Positions 31,136 through 41,829 of a stretch of 64,000 bases of DNA are shown here, one piece after another. Source of the stretch: Pegoplata infirma (Eukaryota > Arthropoda > Insecta > Diptera > Anthomyiidae). Below the pieces are notes generated by a model. It searched no databases. It saw nothing but the letters and a program-made list of their open reading frames with translations, and was not told the origin of the DNA. The position numbers and the translations under genes are program-made. Numbering within the stretch: position 1 is the stretch's first letter; each line of letters begins with the position of its first letter. The stretch is taken from the NCBI GenBank assembly GCA_963921195.1, contig OY992538.1, positions 5,475,830 to 5,539,829 on the forward strand. The letters are read 5' to 3'.

Positions 31136-32285
31136 TGCAAAATTTTTTCATATATTTTTGCACATTCACCAATTCCGTGGCCATCGTGCTGACATACCTG
31201 GTAAGCATATAAGGCCCTAAATTAGTATAAAAAAATTTGGTATTCCCGAGATTTTAAAAAAATGCACACATTTCCACAAATACTGTCAAAAAAAAACCAA
31301 AGCATTTTTGTAGGTCCTGGTTCGTATAACACGATCGTTAAATATATACACTCAAAAGAAAAACTCTGTCAAAAAATATGTAAAACGACTTTCAATTTTA
31401 TTTAGCAAACTTTCAGCAAATTTTTCTGTTAAAATGGATATTTTTACTAAAATCTCTGTCATTCAGTATTGCAAAATAACAGACATTTTACTGCGTTTTA
31501 ACTGATTCTGTTTGCTGAATTTCAAAATATTTTTGAACAAATTTTTAGCAGATTATTTTTTAATTGTACAGAAATAGTTTGCTGTCATTCTTTTTCCAAA
31601 AAATGTTCTAAGTTTTTTTTTCAAAGTATTAGTTTTTTGTTTGTTTTTTATGCAATCAAAACAATATTTTTTAAAACATATTTTTGAACATATTTTTAGC
31701 AGATTATTTTGTAATTTTACAGAAATAGTTTGATGTCATACTTTTTTTAAAACTAAAAAAAAAAGTAGAAAAGTTAAATTCGACTTTGCCGAATCTATGA
31801 ATACCCTCCACAATGCCTTTTTTTTAAAGAATAGTACATTTTTAACGTGAAAAAAATTAACAATTTTGATTAGAAATATTTTATTTTGAGTAAAAAATCT
31901 ATTTTTTGTCATTTAAAAAAAATAATAAAAATTACTAATTTATTTTTGAGTGTAAAACTTTTTTCGAGTGTAATATTTTTTTCACTATGTATGTACACAA
32001 AATAATGACATTTTTGTAAAAAAAACTAAATTTTTTTTGAGTGTAAAATTTTTTTGAGTGTAAAATTTTTTTTGAGTGTAAAATGTGTTTCGAGTGTAAT
32101 TTTTAGGTTACCAATGCTTTTAAAATTAAACAAGTTTAAAAAGCATTGCTTTTAAACTAAATAAGTTTGAAAAGCATTGCTAAGTTACCACCAATGCTTT
32201 TAAAACTTGTTTATCACGTGGCATTTAAGATGAACCCAATCTGAAATTCGGGGTTTTGCTAATAACTTTTGAACCACTGGACCGC

Positions 32286-32464
32286 GTTAGCATTCCGGGA
32301 AATTTAAAAATGCACATATCTCGCTAAATACTGCCGACACGACATAAAGACTTAAAGCGGTCATGTACTACGAGACAAGATCCACAAAAATGCTTTTAGA
32401 CTTTTCATCGTGTCGGCAGTATTTAGCGAGATATGTGCATTTTTAAATTTCCCGGAATGCTAAC
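32286..32464. repeat. Perfect 57-bp inverted repeat (hairpin)
   Basis: GTTAGCATTCCGGGAAATTT at the left and AAATTTCCCGGAATGCTAAC at the right are the ends of arms that pair with no mismatch over 57 bp, around a 64-base loop. Perfect arms mean either a young insertion or recent conversion. It begins exactly where the host INE is interrupted (after GGACCG). Confidence 0.9.
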
Positions 32465-32877
32465 TTTTTTATAATTAAAATAAGGACCCAATGGGGTCCA
32501 CCCATGTGTAGAGGCCTAGCGATACTATGGAGATTCAAAGAACCAAAAATGTGCTCCGTTTTGCTCTATCTTGCTTAGTTTTCGAGATATCGCCATTTTA
32601 AATTTAAAAAAAAAATGTCTCAAAAGTTCGCAAACAGAACACTAAAAGAACTTTATTTTGTTTCTAACCTAGTTCGGTACGTTATCGTAAAGTTTCTGTT
32701 CTTCAACTCACAGGCATAACGTTCGGAATTCTGTTTGCGAACACTTTCACAACCACTAAAAAACTTTTTAGTGAATGTGTTCTTGGAACGGTACGTTTCG
32801 ATAACGTACGGTCGCTCCATAGTTCCGTACAGAACACTAACGTACCGTACGTTAGAGTTTTTTTTGAACCCTGGTTT

Positions 32878-33340
32878 GAAAGCTCGGAGTACTTCTTATC
32901 TACTGAATATCTACTTACATTTGTATGGGAGTGTCGCGGAAAGTAATGAGTTAAGAGCAGGGGGGTTACCGCGTAACTTTATTCGAAAGAAATCGTTCGA
33001 ATTCGGAAATTTTCAACATGCCATAACAATAAATTGGTTTACTCAAAATTATATTTTTTTATATTTTTACATTATTTGAAGAAGATCTGACGGGCTCCAA
33101 AGAATTTTGTAACGAAAAAAATATTTTCTTTTTAATAATTTGCCAAAACAAAATTCTGTTCGAAAACGTTTCCGTTTCGAATCGAAATACGCGGTAACCC
33201 CCCTGAATATCAACTTTTTATGGAGTAGAAAAGAAGTCCTTTGCGATTTTTTCTTGTGTTTTTTGTTATTTTTGTTGTATTTCATTACATTTGTTATAGT
33301 TTTAAAGCAGTCCAAATAGAAGTACTCCGAACTTTTTTTG
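32878..33340. mobile_element. Inverted-repeat element with GTTCGGAGTACTTCT ends
   Basis: AAAGCTCGGAGTACTTCTTA on the left and, inverted, AAAGTTCGGAGTACTTCTAT on the right. It encloses a second element at 32958-33205. No target duplication could be assigned. Confidence 0.6.
32958..33205. mobile_element. 248-bp element with CAGGGGGGTTACCGCGTA ends
   Basis: CAGGGGGGTTACCGCGTA is repeated inverted at the right end. TTCGA words follow in both arms. The CAGGG terminus resembles hAT, but the 8 flanking bases (GTTAAGAG and AATATCAA) do not match, so class is uncertain. Confidence 0.6.
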
Positions 33341-33824
33341 CTGGGGTCTTTAAAAAGTTAGCGTGTTTTCTACGGACGGACAGACGGACGGACGGACATC
33401 GCTAGATCGACTTAAAATCGATCGAGGATCATGAATATATATACTTTATGGGGTCCTAGACGAATATTTCGATGTGTTACAAACGGAATGACAAACTTAT
33501 ATATACCCTCTATCACTAGAGTGGAGGGTATACAAATAGATTATATTGCCGATTTTACAGATTTTTTTTTTTTTAATTTTTTTCAAGTTTATATTACAAC
33601 AAAAACAATTGAAGTTTCCATGTAAACAAAATTTTTTTTTTTTTCATGTAAAAAATTTTCTAGAAAATATCTTAGCAGATTTCTCTGCTGATTTCACTTT
33701 TTTAGCAAACCGTGTCTGCTAAAATCAGCAGATTTGTCATATGGCTCAAAATTGGTGTATTTTCAGCCGATTTTTCTGCTGATTGAACAGAGAATTTATT
33801 TTGAGTGTAAAAGCCCTTCGGGTA

Positions 33825-34270
33825 ATTGTTTTTTATTCATATAGGCCCGTACCATAGAAAAATAAAAAGTCTATTTTAACAAAAGTTGTATTTAAATTTT
33901 GAAATTTTCTATACATTTTTTGAAAATCGATTTTAAAAACAAAAACAATTTGTATGGAAATAAAATTAAAAGCTCATTTTAAATTTATTTTATTTTCTTG
34001 TGGTAAGGCTGATTGTTTTTAAATTTCCCAATATCCTATTGGGCACCTAAAATTTTCGTAATCAAGGTAACGAGGCAGTCGAAAAATTTAGATGATAAAA
34101 TTAAAAAAAATTTGTTTGCCTTATTTTTAAGAAAAAAGAAAAAACCCCGATTTCATATGAGATTTGTTGTTCGAATTTAAATATTAAAAATTTTGAATAT
34201 TGGAACAAATTCGTTGAGATTCGAACGAAATCGTTTTAGAAAAGAAAAACATCAATAGCGCTAAATCATT
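33825..34270. other. Sequence without recognised features
   Basis: AT-rich, no open frames of coding quality, no repeat ends found. Probably intron or spacer between elements. Confidence 0.5.
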
Positions 34271-34272
34271 AT

Positions 34273-34767
34273 CAACCAACCACAGTATGGGGGTATACTC
34301 ACTTTGTCATTCCGTTTGTAACGCATCGAAATATCGGTCGGGGACCCCATAAAGTATATATATTATTGATCAATGATCGATTCTAAGACATTCTGTGAAT
34401 GTCCGTCCGTCCGTCTGTAGATGCCACGATACAGTCCAAAATAAAAGAGCATGAATATGTCTTATGGTCCTAGGCAAGTTAAGTTCGTAAATGGGCAAAA
34501 TCGGCTCAGGGGGGAAAAAGTTCCCCCTTGAAGAACTGAACCAACACTTTTTTACATGTTTTTTTGTATTTTTGTTAAATAATAAAACATGTGTTATATT
34601 TATCGGAATCGGAAGGTGCTCTCAACGTCCCCCACTGACCCTCATCACCCCGCCCCCCCTCCCCCAAAAAAAAACAAACGCCCTGACAATTTTTTTTTTT
34701 TTTGGTTTTACATTTTGGAGGGTATAAAAGATTCGGCACAGTCGAATTTAACACTCTTACTTGTTTT
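34273..34767 (-). mobile_element. INE element, compact subfamily
   Basis: On the minus strand it opens AACAAGTAAGAGTGTTAAAT with the hairpin TTCGACTGTGCCGAA and TTTATACCCTCC, contains a GACGGACGGACA microsatellite and GGGGTCCCCGACCGATATTT, and ends CATACTGTGGTTGGT. It matches the split INE at 14599-16903 most closely. A C-rich run (CCCCGCCCCCCCTCCCCC) lies at 34648-34665. Confidence 0.75.
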
Positions 34768-34769
34768 TT

Positions 34770-35860
34770 TAATTTAGTTACCTTTCTCAATTTTTTATTT
34801 TATTTATTATAATTTTTTTTCAGTGTAAGTAGATTTGTAAGCAAATGACGAACAAAAACGTAATGCATAATTATATTTTATAATTAAATTATTCATACTA
34901 TATTTTTTTTTTGATGTTTATCAGTTTAGCTCCTTTCAAAAACATATTAACTTATTCATATAATACAAAAACTTGACATATCCGTCACTGACTGCCTTAA
35001 CTAATATGGAATAAAATAACTTTCAGGAAAATAAATAATCTACTTAATTTTAATATAAAAAGCATACAAACAGTTATGCAGACAAGTTTTACTTACTGCA
35101 AAAACGTTAAAAGTCGTTGGAATAGTACATATTGGTGAATGCATAGCGTAAAAAGAAATTAAAATAAAGTAATGTGCTTACAAAGTCTAATTTTAGGCTG
35201 GTATGGCGTTGACCATTTTTAACTTTTTATTGTCTTTTTGTAAAGGCTTTTTAAGCAAAACTTAAAAAACACTTTAAATTAATTTGTAGTACAAAAATTT
35301 CTTAAAAAAAATATAAGAAAATTTAAAAAAATAGACAACGTCTTACCAGCTTTACCATGTTTTACATAAAGTTTTCTTTAATTTTTATTTTTATATAATG
35401 TACTATTAGCCTCCGTATATAAATGTGTCGTGCGAATAAGGTCATTTAATACTGTCTAGAAAAAAAATCATTAGAAAAACTTTTAAGCTTTAAAAGTATT
35501 TAATGTCAATTAAATATTGACACAATCTACTACTCCCAGTTAATCAACAAAAAGTTTAAACATTTAAATCCACCCTAATGTACACACATACCTATGCATG
35601 TTAATATAAAATATAATGACGTGACAGGAAAATTTGTTTTATTATGTCGCGTTTATAATGTATATAAATAAATACATATTTAGTTAGTTAGTTTGTTACT
35701 TATTGTTAGTAAGATGGTTTATTAAGTTGACCAATACCATTAAGTGCCAGCGATAACTAAAGACAAAAGGTAAAAAAAAATAAAAGAAACTCAAACGGTC
35801 CCATAACTTTAACAGGATACATTTATGTTTAACGATATTATTGGTCAATTAAGTTAAAAT
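34770..35860. other. AT-rich stretch, no gene recognised
   Basis: Long A/T runs with scattered GC, no splice-consistent exons or repeat ends on either strand that I could defend. Probably intron or intergenic sequence. Confidence 0.55.
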
Positions 35861-35863
35861 AAA

Positions 35864-37011
35864 ACAAGTAGAAAAGTTAAATTCTACTTGGCCGAATCTA
35901 TGAATACCCTCCACAATGCAATTTTTAACATTTTTGATTGTTTTTAAAACATGTTTAACGGCTTTTCAACACGTGAATTTAAGGTAAAACTAATCTGTAA
36001 TTCACGGTTTTGCTAATAACTTTTGAACCACTGGACCGATATGGCTGAAATTCAATACGAACCAGGACAGGGAAACGATAAATACAAATGTCAAGCGTCA
36101 GCATTCCCAGATTAGCGTGTTTTTTATCTCGTAAATTCACGAAAAACCCTTGCCGAAATTCAGTCTTTTGCTCATAACTAGGGATGAGATTTTCATGCAC
36201 TAAAAAATCGAAAATATGCGCTTAAAATATGCACTAAAAAATTCAAAATATGCACTAAAAAACCTAAAAATATGCACTAAAAAATAAAATGTGTGCAATA
36301 AAAGTCTTGTTTTCATTCGAAAAACTTCTTAATAAAGCAAAAAATAACACCGGGCTTAAATAGTAACATTTAAAACTTTATATAAGCAAGATTTTTTTTA
36401 GAAATTAGGACAATCTATAAAAAAATTAAAAAGAAAAAAATAATTTTTCTTATTTTCATAATAAATTTTTAAAATTTACAATAGGTTTTGAAACAAATAA
36501 ATTTCAATTTGTGTTTTTGCTAATTTAAATTAAAATATGCAAAAATATGCACTTAAAAGCAGGAAATATGCACAATATATGCACTTAAAACCAAAATATG
36601 CAAAAATATGCATTTTAACCAAAATATGCAAAAATATGCAAAAACAAATCGATGCCATTTTAAAGCAAATTTCTTGATTCGGAAAGATAATTGGTCAAAA
36701 TCGTTTTTAGACTATCGACAAAAAACATGCATTTGCATGGAAATCTCATCCCTACTCATAACTTTTGAACCACTGGACCAATTTCGCTGGATTGTAATAC
36801 CAACCTGACTAGGTAAAAGCCCAACATATGTGCCAAACTTCAGGAGCCTCCGTAAAGTTTTCAACAGACAGACAGTCGGACGGACGGACGAACATCGATC
36901 GAGGATCATGAATATATATACTGTATGAGGTCTTAGACCAATATTTCAAGGTGTTACAAACGGAATGACAAACTTATATATACCCTCTATCACTAGAGTG
37001 GAGGGTATAAA
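35864..37011 (+). mobile_element. INE element interrupted by a hAT
   Basis: Opens AACAAGTAGAAAAGTTAAAT, start hairpin variant TCTACTTGGCCGA, then ATACCCTCCACAATGC. It contains the two TTTTGAACCACTGGACC segments, a short CAGACAGACAGT tract, AATATATATACTGTATG and GTGGAGGGTATAAAA. The hAT at 36179-36754 splits the second CTCATAACTTTTGAACC. The microsatellite is shorter than in other copies. Confidence 0.78.
36179..36754. mobile_element. Non-autonomous hAT element, 576 bp, 8-bp target duplication
   Basis: Ends TAGGGATGAGATTTTCATGC and GCATGGAAATCTCATCCCTA. The perfect 8-bp direct repeat CTCATAAC lies at 36171-36178 and 36755-36762. The interior is dominated by AAATATGCAC/AAAATATGCA repeats on both sides, likely subterminal binding sites. 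No transposase. Confidence 0.9.
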
Positions 37012-37291
37012 AAGTAAATATATCTACACTAAAAAAAAAATAGTCTTGTAAAAACAAAAAACAGCTTTTAAGTTTTACTTGGAATTTTTGTAAAATAGGA
37101 GGTATCAAAAATGTTTGGTAAATTACAAGAATTTCTTGTAATTTAATCGCGTCAAAAAAAAATTAAAATTTATAAATTTATTACAGGAAAAAGTTGTAAA
37201 TTTACTGGAAAAAGTTTAAAATCCACCAAAAAAAAATGCATATTTAGGAGGAACATTTTTAATTTTGCATTAAAAAGTGGTAGCTTAAATA

Positions 37292-39011
37292 ACACTGCAC
37301 AACAAAATCAAATTTTTTCCAAAATTACAAGGTCAGACCAAAAAATTTTGATAGAAGAGACAAAAAAAAAATACACGTGTATCGGCGTTTTGAAAGTTTA
37401 CATCTGGGTTTCATTTTAGGGGGAGGTAAAGTTTCCCCCAAATGCAGATGTTGTATTGTCAATCGTCATTGAATATCGAGTGAAGCTTACGTTTAAAGTA
37501 TATGGTGTGTTCTGCAAATTTATATAAAATGTTACGGAGAACATTTTTGTGGAATATATTAACCCTCTAGCTCCTCACGATAAGGGTCTTTTTTGTTCTT
37601 CTTTTCAAAAAGAGCAAAAAACACCTTTAAAAAAGGGATTTAAGGGGTTTGAATGTTCCGAAAAAATATTCGCCGTAAAATTTTACTATAAGTCCTTGAA
37701 TACACAAAAACGGAAAACTCAACCAGAAGGTCAGAAATAAGACACAACAAAAGAGATCTTAGGGTTAATTTCGCATTTATTAAGAAAATCGAGTAAAGCT
37801 TACGTTTAAAGTATATGGTGTGTTCAGCAAATTTATGTAAAATGTTACGGAGAACATTTTTGTAGAATATGTTAACCCTCTAACTTCTCAAGATAAGGGT
37901 CTTTTTTGTCCTTCTTTTCAAAAAGAGAAAAAAACACCATTAAAACAGGGATTTAAGGGGTTTTAATGTTCCGCAAAAATATCCGCCGTGAAATTTTACT
38001 ATAAGTCCCTGAACACACCAAAACAGAAAACTCAACAAGAAAGTCAGATTTAAGACACAACAAAAGAGAGCTTAGGGTTAATTTCGCATTTATTAAGAAA
38101 ATCGGGTAAAGCTTACGTTTAAAGTATATGGTGTGTTCAGCAAATTTATGTAAAATGTTACGGAGAACATTTTTGTAGAATATGTTAACCCTCTAACTCC
38201 TCAAGATAAGGGTCTTTTTTGTCCTTCTTTTAAAAAAGAGCAAAGAACGCCACTTAAACTGGGATTTTAGGGGTTAAAATGTTCCGCAAAAATATTCGCC
38301 GTGAAATTTTACTATAACCCTTTCACGGCAAATATTTTTGCGGACCATTTTAACCCCTTAAATAGCTGTTTTAATGGTGTTTTTGCTCTTTTTCAAAAGA
38401 AGGACAAGAAAGACCCTTACCTTGAGGAGCTAGAGGGTTAACATATTCTACAAAAATGTTTTCCGTAACATTTTACATAAATTTGCTGAACACACCATAT
38501 ACTTTAAACGTAAGCTTTACTCGATTTTCTTAATAAATGCGAAATTAACCCTAAGATCTCTTTAGTTGTGTCTTATTTCTGACCTTCTGGTTGAGTTTTC
38601 CGTTTTGGTGTATTCAAGGACTTATAGTAAAATTGTACGGCGAATATTTTTGCGGAACATTCAAACCCCTTAAATCCCTGTTTTAATGGTGTTTTTTGCT
38701 CTTTTTGAAAAGAAGGACAAAAAAGACCCTTATCTTGAGGAGTTAGAGGGTTAACATATTCCACAAAAATGTTCTCCGTAACATTTTACATAAATTTGCT
38801 TGACACACCATATACTTTAAACGTAAGCTTCACTAGATATTCAATGACGATTTACAATACAACATTTGCATTTGGGGGAAACTTCACCTCCCCCTAAAAT
38901 GAAACCCAGATGTAAACTTTCAAAACGCCGATACACGTGTATTTTTTTTTTGTCTCTTCTATCAAAATTTTTTGGTCTGACCTTGTAATTTTTTTATGTG
39001 TTGTACAGTGT
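37292..39011. mobile_element. 1.7-kb foldback element with ACACTGCACAACA ends and 300-bp arm units
   Basis: Outer ends ACACTGCACAACAAAATC and, inverted, ACACTGTACAACACATAA; AATA flanks both ends directly (4 bp; TAA with CACTG ends is the alternative). GGTCAGACCAAAAAATTTTG pairs across the element. From 37485, three tandem units of about 308 bp (GCTTACGTTTAAAGTATATG, GTTACGGAGAACATTTTTG, TTAACCCTCTA) run in one direction, and from about 38330 reversed units return. The open frames within are repeat by-products found on both strands. Confidence 0.8.
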
Positions 39012-39454
39012 AATAGTTGTAAATGTACTAAAAAAGTATTTGTAAACTTACAATTATTTAGTACACTCCAAAAAAAAAAACTCGTCTCGCAAAAACTTGT
39101 CAATTTACAATTTTATTAGTAAAATTTTAGTTGTCAAGCAGCAAAAACATTCCAGAAAAATTTGTAAATTTACAAAAATTTAATATTAACAACACACCGA
39201 AAAGTCCATGCAGCGTTTTATGAAATTAACTTTGCTATTATTTTCGGAGAATACAGGAAAGTTTTGTTTATTTTGCTAATATATTTTTTTTGTCATTTAC
39301 AAATTAAACTTTAAAATTAAACGAATATTCAATATTTTTTTGTAGAATATAAAAAAATTTAAATTTCATAATTTTGTAATACAAATAGATATAAAATAAT
39401 TTTTTTTACCGAAACTTTGAGGGTCCATGTAAGAAAAAGAGTATTGGTTGTTAC

Positions 39455-39610
39455 GAAATCACTTATCCTGTGACTGCTGAAAACGGGACATATTACAAAA
39501 ATTTCTGAAAATGCGTATCACGTGACAGATGAAAATTAGACTTATCACTCAAGTATTTCAAAAATACTTATTCCGTGACCGGAGACAATAGGATATAAAA
39601 ATATTCTCAT
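39455..39610 (+). repeat. Dispersed repeat with TTATTCCGTGACCGGAGAC
   Basis: Second copy of the sequence at 11040-11170; includes CACTTATCCTGTGACTGCTG, ATCACGTGACAGATGAAAAT and the shared CCGTGACCGGAGAC. Boundaries unknown. Confidence 0.6.
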
Positions 39611-39690
39611 GCATTTTTGAGTAAAAAAATTTATTAAAAATTATTTTAGTAAACAAAAATTTTGAAAATTATAAATTAAAAACAAATATT

Positions 39691-39775
39691 CAAGCTCGAG
39701 GTCCTGTTTAAAAATTTTTATTTCACTAATGTTTCGTTATTCCTTGAATAACATCATCAGGTTGTTTCAGATTTT
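39691..39775 (-). mobile_element. Single arm of the GACCTCGAGCT family
   Basis: The plus strand starts TCAAGCTCGAGGTCCTG, then TTTTATTTCACTAATGTTTC and the complement of a CTGATGA motif. No second inverted arm was found nearby, so this is a solo arm or truncated copy of the family at 10277 and 30549. Confidence 0.65.
39732..39760 (-). ncRNA. Hammerhead-like core with perfect stem
   Basis: On the minus strand: CTGATGA, one base (T), GTTATTC, loop AAG, GAATAAC, then GAAA. The 7-bp stem is perfect and differs at most positions from the GCCACAC/GTGTAGC stem at 10465-10493 while keeping the same lengths. That is compensatory change expected of a folded RNA. The extra base and absent clear stem III argue for caution. 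Confidence 0.45.
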
Positions 39776-39892
39776 CTTATTGTACAACAATTATTATTTC
39801 TAGGGTTGCCAGAGATTTTTTTTTGGAAAAAGCGGGATTATATTTTGAGGACAAACATAATATGTTTATAAACCATTTTTCTAAGAAAAATT

Positions 39893-40025
39893 TAGCAAAC
39901 TTGGCAATTGTTGATGGTAAAACTTGAAGTCTTATATTAGTATGTAAGTACACTTACATAAATAGACTTACATACCAATACATATAAGACTTCAAATTTT
40001 GCCACCAACAATTGTCAATTTTGCT
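39893..40025. repeat. Inverted repeat, about 55-bp arms
   Basis: AGCAAACTTGGCAATTGTTG at the left pairs with CAACAATTGTCAATTTTGCT at the right; ACTTGAAGTCTTATATT and GTATGTAAG steps pair further in around a loop of about 15-20 nt. A few mismatches are present. Confidence 0.75.
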
Positions 40026-40078
40026 AAAGAGTCTTAACAATACAGCTTTAAATTGTCGAACCATATCCCTGTTAAATT

Positions 40079-41650
40079 TGTATACCCTCCACTAGCGCGT
40101 CCCGAATTCAAATTTTTTAGCTTGCCCCCTTAAACGATGGGGATTTAGAACCCTTTTAAGGGAAAAATAACAAAAAAATGTTTGGGCAAAAACCCAGTTG
40201 GCTACCAGCAGCTAAAGATTGCAATCTAAGTGCATTTTGAAAAAACTTTTTTTTTTTTGTTGTCCAAAATTTTGACGCCAAAAGTTGCGCAATACAGAGT
40301 ACATTTGAGGAAAAATATTAATAAAATTTCCATGGAGTAATTTTGGTACAGCGTTGCATCTCAAAGATAAAAAGGTGTACTTAATTTTTACTTTTTCTTT
40401 CTTTTAAACTAAATTAGTCTCAAAATCTGCTTTGACACAGTTTTAACGAATGTGATTTTTTTTTGCGCAGGTTTTGAGACCAATTTAGCTTAAAAGAAAA
40501 AATAAAAAAATTTTAAGTCACACTTTTCATCTTTAAGATGCAACGCTGCACTAAAATTACTCCATGGAAATTTTATTAATATTTTTCCAGGAATGTACTC
40601 TATATTGCGCAACTTTTGGCATACATTTTTTAAAAAACAAAAATTTTTTTTTTTTTAAATGCACTAAGATTGCAATCTTTACCGCTGGTAGCCAACTGGT
40701 TTTTGTCCAAAACTTTTTTTGTTATTTTTCCCGTAAAAGGGTCCTAAATCCCCATCTTTTGAGGAGGCAAGCATTTTCAAATTCGAAAAAGAACTGAATT
40801 CGGGACGCGCTACCATCCACTCTAGTGATAGAGGGTATATATAAGTTTGTCATTCCGTTTGTAACACCTCGAAATATTGGTCTAAGACCCCATAAAGTAT
40901 ATATATTTATGATCCTCTTTCGATTCTAAGACGATCTAGCGATTACGGTCCATCTGTGCGTCCGTCTGTCTATCCGTCTGACCGTCTGTTGAAAACACGC
41001 TTACTTTTGAAAGACTTTAATTAGGCTCCTAAAGTTCGGCATATATGTTGGGCATTTACCTGGTTGGTTTTGCCATCCAGCGAAATCAGTCTTGTGGTTC
41101 AAAAGTTATGAGCAAAAGAGTGAATTTCGGCAAGGGTTTTTCGCGAATTTACGAGATAAAAAACACGATAACTTTTTAAAGCCACTTTTTCTGAGGATGC
41201 TGAAGCTTGGCATATATATTTGCCGTTCCCCTGGGCTAGTTCATATTGAATTTCAGCCAAATCGGTCCAGTGGTTTAAAAATTATTAGCAAAACCGTAAA
41301 TTTCAGGATCGCTTCACCTTAAATTCACGTGTTGAAAACCCGTTAAACAAGTTTTAAAAACATTGGTAAGTCACAAAAATATTTTACAACTCATTTTTGT
41401 CACTCGAAAATATTTTAACACTAAAAAAAAAAAAAAAATTACATTCAAAAAAAATTTTACACTCAAAAAAAATTTTACACTCAAAAAAAATTTTACACTC
41501 AAAAGAAAATTTAGTAATTTTTTTTTTTCAAAAATTACACAAAATATTACTAATCAAAAATTTTATTTTTTGCACGTTAGAAAATTTACTATCACTTAAA
41601 AAGGGCATTGTGGAGGGTATTCATGGATTCTACTTTTCTACTTGTTTTTA
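40079..41650 (-). mobile_element. INE element interrupted near its end
   Basis: On the minus strand it opens AACAAGTAGAAAAGTAGAAT, then ATACCCTCCACAATGCCC, has tandem TTTTTTTGAGTGTAAAATT words, TTTTGAACC-type segments, an ACAGACGGTCAGACGGAT-like microsatellite, and closes GAGTGGATGGTA, completed after the insert as AGTGGAGGGTATACAAA. The insertion at 40094-40811 splits the final GTGGAGGGTA. Confidence 0.75.
40094..40811. mobile_element. Long-inverted-repeat element, 718 bp, 10-bp target duplication (MULE-like?)
   Basis: Ends AGCGCGTCCCGAATTC and GAATTCGGGACGCGCT. Flanks are ACCCTCCACT (40084-40093) and ACCATCCACT (40812-40821), a 10-bp duplication with one difference. The arms are inverted for about 340 bp, leaving a loop of roughly 30 bp. 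Long terminal inverted repeats with 9-11-bp duplications fit Mutator-like elements; no transposase is present to confirm. Confidence 0.75.
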
Positions 41651-41829
41651 TAAAAATTCTTTACTCCAAAACGCAAAAAAATGTGTCTAGAACTTTAAAT
41701 TTCAATTGACAAACAATTTTTTTGTCTGTTAAGAAACAAGGGAAACATTTAAATATTAGTAAATTGGAATTACGAGACTCTTTCCTAATTATTTGAGAAG
41801 TTTTTTTTAGTGTAGGAAACCCCTTATAA

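Larger units (their letters stand above)
31764..33532 (+). mobile_element. INE element with insertions
   Basis: Opens AAGTAGAAAAGTTAAATTCG with the start hairpin and ATACCCTCCACAATGCC. It contains TTTTTTGAGTGTAAAATT repeats and the TTTTGAACCACTGGACCG segment, where it is interrupted at 32286. It resumes with AAGTTAGCGTGTTTTCTACG, the GACG microsatellite, ACATCGCTAGATCGACTT and GTGGAGGGTATACAAA. The 1.1-kb insert is composite. Confidence 0.78.
31349..33807. mobile_element. CACTCAAAA element (copy 1), TA duplication, interrupted by an INE
   Basis: Starts CACTCAAAAGAAAAACTCTG after TA (31347-31348) and ends TTCTCTGTT-complement then TTTATTTTGAGTG before TA (33808-33809). Subterminal parts are rich in CAGCAAATTTTTCTG and TTTGCTAAAAT words. 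The INE at 31764-33532 sits inside. A second copy in opposite orientation is at 49566-50811 and shares both subterminal regions. Confidence 0.8.
37027..41812. mobile_element. Composite CACT(C/A)AAAAA element with TA flanks, heavily nested
   Basis: CACTAAAAAAAAAATAG follows TA at 37025-37026, and TTTTTTTTAGTG precedes TA at 41813-41814. TTACAAG-type repeats (37060-37220) and GGAATTACGAGACTC near 41767 match the foldback at 5709-6793. Inside lie a foldback (37292-39011), an extra CACTC end (39064), a GACCTCGAGCT arm, a hairpin and an INE with its own insert. Treating the outer ends as one element is an inference. Confidence 0.5.

Noticed and set aside
32958..33205. Definite hAT assignment for the CAGGGGGG-ended element
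   Set aside because: The flanking 8-mers do not match, so only the terminus supports hAT.
37549..38764. Open frames starting MEYINPLAPHDK and MEYVNPLTPQDK
   Set aside because: They are repeat units of a foldback read on opposite strands; other units are broken. Kept only as a low-interest check.
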